Positions 59,474 through 64,000 of a stretch of DNA of 64,000 nt are shown here, one piece after another (position 1 is the first letter of the stretch; each line of letters begins with the position of its first letter). The position numbers were made by a program, and so were the translations under genes. This DNA comes from Microlunatus panaciterrae (GTDB lineage Bacteria; Actinomycetota; Actinomycetes; Propionibacteriales; Propionibacteriaceae), in the NCBI RefSeq assembly GCF_016907535.1, contig NZ_JAFBCF010000001.1, positions 248,001 through 312,000 on the forward strand. Reading direction: 5' to 3'. The notes beneath the pieces were generated by a model, which saw only the letters and a program-made list of their open reading frames with translations, did not search any database and had not been told where the DNA came from.

Positions 59474-62053
59474 CTAGGCGGTCGGCGGGGTGGGCTGGTC
59501 GGCCGGCAGGGCGGCCAGGCCCATCTCGGCGACGTTCGCCAGCTCCCGGTGGTACGGGACCACCCGGACGGTGTAGCCGATCGAGCCGGCCCGACGGGCG
59601 TTCACCCAGCCCTCGTAACGGCGCAGGCCGCCGGGTTGGTCGACACCTGCCGGGAACGGGTTCACCCGGGTGGCATGGAGCTGGTCATCGCTGTCCACCA
59701 GCCCGGTGACCAGCTGCACCTCGATATCGTCCGGCGTGAGGTCGCCGAGCCGCACCAGCGCGCTGACGTGGATCTTGGCGCCCACCTCCACCGCGTCGCC
59801 TGCCAGGCTCTCCACGTGGTCGACGGTCACCTTCGGCCAGGCATCGCGGACCCGTCGCTTCCACTCCGCCAGCGCCTCGGCGCCGCCCGGCGTCTCATCG
59901 ATCTCCGCCGACGAGGCCGCGGCCGGGGTGTACAGCTGGGTAACGTAGTCGCGCACCATCCGCGAGGCCAGCACCTTCGGGCCGAGCCCCGCGACCGTGT
60001 CGCGGATCATCTGGATCCAGCGCTGCGGCAGACCGTCGGAGTCCACGTCATAGAACCTCGGCACGATCTCGTTCTCGATGATGTCGTACAGCGCCCGCGC
60101 CTCCAGGTCGTCGCGATACTCGGGGTCGTCGACCCCCTCGGCGGAGGGGATCTCCCAGCCGTACGCCGGGTCGAACCACTCGTCCCACCAGCCGTCGCGG
60201 ATGGAGAGGTTGGCGGCACCGTTCAGCGCGGCCTTCATCCCCGACGTGCCGCAGGCCTCGTACGGCCGGAGCGGGTTGTTCATCCACACGTCGCAGCCCG
60301 GGTAGAGCGGCTTGGCCATCGAGATGTCGTAGTCGGGCAGGAAGACGATCCGCTCCCGGACGTCCTCTGCGTCGGCGAACTGCACCATCTGCTGGATCAA
60401 CGCCTTGCCGCCCTCGTCAGCCGGGTGCGACTTGCCGGCGATCACGATCTGGATCGGCCGGTCCGGGTGGGTCAGCAGGGCCTTCAGCCGTTCGGGATGC
60501 CGCAGCATCAGGGTCAGCCGCTTGTAGGACGGCACCCGGCGGGCGAAGCCGAAGGTGACGATGTCGGGGTTGAGCACGTTGTTGACCCAGTCAGGCGAGC
60601 CGGCCAGGCCGCGCGTCTTGGTGCTGGCGGCCAGCCGCCGCCGGGTCATCGAGATCAGGTCGATGCGCATCTGCCGCTTCATCGCCCAGATCGTGCTGGC
60701 GTCGACCCGGTCGAGCCCCGACCAGTCGTACCCGTCGACCACCGAGTCCCGGTCGCCGGTCGCCGTCTCCAGCAGCTGCAGCAGCCCGTGGTGCACCCAG
60801 GTCTGGTGATGGACGCCGTTGGTGATCGAGCTGATCGGCACCTCGCTGGTGTCGAAGGCGGACCACAGCCCGTGGAACATCTCCCGGGACACCTCGCCGT
60901 GCAGCTGGGAGACGCCGTTGGCGCGCTGGCCCAGCCGCAGCCCCATGACGGCCATGTTGAACTTGGAGTCGTCGCCACCCTCGTAGTCCTCGCTGCCGAG
61001 GGCCAGCAGCCGCTCGATCGGCAGCTGGCCGAACGAGGAGAACTGGTGGGCGATCAGCTCCTTCGGGAACCGGTCGATGCCGGCCGGCACCGGCGTATGG
61101 GTGGTGAACACGGTGCCGGCCCGGGTCCGTTCCAGGGCCGCGTCGAAGGCGAGCCCCTGCTCCATGTACTCCCGGATCCTTTCCAGGCCGAGGAAACCCG
61201 CGTGACCCTCGTTTGTGTGGAAGACGTCCGGCGCCTCGTTGCCGGTGATCCGACAGTACTGGCGGATCGCGCGCACGCCGCCGACGCCGAGCAGCAGCTC
61301 CTGCGCCAGCCGGTGGTCGGTGCCACCGCCGTACAGCCGGTCGGTGGTCTCCCGCTCGGGACCGCTGTTGGCCTCGACGTCGGAGTCCATCAGCAGCAGC
61401 GGTACGCGTCCGACCTGGGCGACCCAGACCTGGGCGTGCAGCGTACGACCGTCCAGGGGAAGCTCGATCCGGACCGGGCCGTCGTCGTCGTGCAGCAGCG
61501 TCAGCGGCAGCTCGTTCGGGTCGATCAGCGGGTAGCGCTCCTGCTGCCAGCCGGCCCCGTTCAGCGACTGGCGGAAGTAGCCCTGCCGGTAGAGCAGGCC
61601 GACACCGATGATGGGCACCCCCAGGTCGCTGGCCGACTTGAGGTGGTCACCGGCCAGGATGCCGAGACCGCCGGAGTACTGCGGCAGCACCTCGGTGATG
61701 CCGAACTCGGGCGAGAAGTAGCCGATGGCCTTGGGCGCGTCCGAGTTCTCGGCGGCGTACTGCTGGTACCAGAGCTCACCGGTGAGGTAGTCGTCGAGGT
61801 CGGCCCGGATCAGCTGCAGGTTCTTGACGAACTTGCGGTCCTTGGTCAGCTTCTCCAGCCGCTCGGGTGACACCTGGCTGAGCAGCGTGACCGGATCGTG
61901 GTCACAGCTCTCCCACAGAGTGGGATCGATGCTCTCGAAGAGCTCCTGGGTGTCGGCATGCCAGCACCAGCGGAGGTTGAGGGCCAGATCACCGAGAGGC
62001 TTGAGGATCTCGGGCAGGACAGGCCGGACGGTGAATCGACGAATAGCGCGCAC
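59474..62053 (-). CDS. glgP: Alpha-glucan (glycogen) phosphorylase GlgP
   Basis: 859 residues, the GT35 form of actinobacteria. The N-terminus VRAIRRFTV equals the MKALRRFTV type of mycobacterial GlgP, so GTG 62053 is preferred to ATG 62059. That start is also six bases from the -10 hexamer. IGYFSPEFGI, YSGGLGILAGDHLKSASDLG and VFHTNEGHA form the active cleft, and ACGTSGMKAALNGA is the PLP-phosphate region near the Lys. It releases glucose or maltosyl 1-phosphate units from alpha-glucan ends with phosphate. It is convergent with the esterase gene. Confidence 0.95.
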   Translation of the reverse strand: MRAIRRFTVRPVLPEILKPLGDLALNLRWCWHADTQELFESIDPTLWESCDHDPVTLLSQVSPERLEKLTKDRKFVKNLQLIRADLDDYLTGELWYQQYAAENSDAPKAIGYFSPEFGITEVLPQYSGGLGILAGDHLKSASDLGVPIIGVGLLYRQGYFRQSLNGAGWQQERYPLIDPNELPLTLLHDDDGPVRIELPLDGRTLHAQVWVAQVGRVPLLLMDSDVEANSGPERETTDRLYGGGTDHRLAQELLLGVGGVRAIRQYCRITGNEAPDVFHTNEGHAGFLGLERIREYMEQGLAFDAALERTRAGTVFTTHTPVPAGIDRFPKELIAHQFSSFGQLPIERLLALGSEDYEGGDDSKFNMAVMGLRLGQRANGVSQLHGEVSREMFHGLWSAFDTSEVPISSITNGVHHQTWVHHGLLQLLETATGDRDSVVDGYDWSGLDRVDASTIWAMKRQMRIDLISMTRRRLAASTKTRGLAGSPDWVNNVLNPDIVTFGFARRVPSYKRLTLMLRHPERLKALLTHPDRPIQIVIAGKSHPADEGGKALIQQMVQFADAEDVRERIVFLPDYDISMAKPLYPGCDVWMNNPLRPYEACGTSGMKAALNGAANLSIRDGWWDEWFDPAYGWEIPSAEGVDDPEYRDDLEARALYDIIENEIVPRFYDVDSDGLPQRWIQMIRDTVAGLGPKVLASRMVRDYVTQLYTPAAASSAEIDETPGGAEALAEWKRRVRDAWPKVTVDHVESLAGDAVEVGAKIHVSALVRLGDLTPDDIEVQLVTGLVDSDDQLHATRVNPFPAGVDQPGGLRRYEGWVNARRAGSIGYTVRVVPYHRELANVAEMGLAALPADQPTPPTA

Positions 62054-62059
62054 GCGCAT

Positions 62060-62065
62060 ACCGTA
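62060..62065 (-). promoter_or_regulatory. -10 hexamer TACGGT, leaderless start of glgP
   Basis: On the minus strand TACGGT abuts ATG 62059 and lies six bases from GTG 62053. The standard spacing in this window points to the GTG. Confidence 0.55.
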
Positions 62066-62204
62066 GCGCCACCGGAGGGGTCGTGCCGAAACCTCTGCCT
62101 TACTGGTCTGACCGGGCCGACGGCCACGGTGACCGGAGCGTCGGGCGGAGGGGCGCCGGCGGTGGTGCGGAGGATCGGGCGCTGACGTGACGGCTGGTTG
62201 CCGC

Positions 62205-62210
62205 TAGGTT
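62205..62210 (+). promoter_or_regulatory. -10 hexamer TAGGTT, leaderless start of glgE
   Basis: TAGGTT, six bases, GTG 62217. It is divergent from the glgP promoter with about 140 bases between the two hexamers. Confidence 0.6.
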
Positions 62211-62216
62211 GGGGGT

Positions 62217-64000
<1,784 letters not shown>

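Noticed and set aside
59429-61870. 813-codon plus-strand open frame opposite glgP
   Set aside because: Same antisense artefact. It also begins inside the palindromic element.

Overview
The window reads as high-GC Actinomycetota chromosome. The lineage markers are PriA in place of separate HisA and TrpF, an HGxxPAAW protein and a Trp-operon membrane protein beside trpE, a DnaE1-type polymerase, the GlgE pathway, and a gene order that I recall from Mycobacterium (etfBA, cysteine desulfurase, mnmA, a MetE-like protein, ligA, an ACT protein, gatCAB). Many genes start directly behind a TANNNT -10 hexamer, which is the leaderless arrangement typical of actinobacteria. Propionibacteriales is my best guess for the order, but that is inference. 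Coding density is very high and I see no rRNA, tRNA, CRISPR array, insertion sequence or prophage gene.

Layout. 1-11.8 kb: a histidine block (hisD-hisC-hisB-hisH plus a HAD-DUF952 fusion) reads leftward. It is separated from priA by a 4.5 kb cassette for a sialic-acid-like (nonulosonate) glycan: a NeuB-type synthase, a GT52-like transferase, a GT2 glycosyltransferase and a polysialyltransferase-family protein. priA is translationally coupled to a fatty acyl-CoA reductase whose C-terminal HAD domain runs off the left edge. 11.9-18.2 kb: a DUF554 membrane protein, a YbaK deacylase, a DUF2567 membrane protein, dnaE and a DUF1697 protein. 18.3-24.9 kb: glutamate synthase gltBD, with a palindromic repeat and tandem repeats behind gltD. 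24.9-33.6 kb: a leftward run hisI-trpE-(TM protein)-(HGxxPAAW)-trpC-trpB-trpA-SCO-MauE-DsbA-lgt, with ATGA or GTGA overlaps at most junctions. The SCO, MauE and DsbA genes form a thiol and copper-type envelope module.

33.7-46.7 kb: a TIGR03085 protein, a PQQ-type sugar dehydrogenase lipoprotein, gatCAB, DUF1015, an ACT-domain protein, a membrane protein preceded by a five-codon leaderless mini-ORF, an SDR epimerase, ligA and two tandem GNAT paralogues. 46.8-56.0 kb: a DUF222-HNH nuclease behind a perfect LexA/SOS box, a MetE-like protein, mnmA, cysteine desulfurase, etfBA behind a perfect 14-bp operator-like palindrome, a hexapeptide acyltransferase, a methyltransferase and an enoyl-CoA hydratase. 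56.3-64.0 kb: glycogen and alpha-glucan genes: glgX, an HSL-type esterase, glgP, and divergent glgE, cut by the right edge.

The most unusual items are: (i) the nonulosonate cassette inside the histidine locus, with the polysialyltransferase-like gene running antisense into the neighbouring his-operon gene; (ii) a dispersed intergenic element made of a 22-bp hairpin next to a 24-bp perfect palindrome, found twice about 41 kb apart; (iii) a consistent TANNNT-N6/7-start-codon layout at more than a dozen genes, one of which drives a minimal leader ORF; (iv) short tandem duplications that repeatedly sit on stop or start codons.
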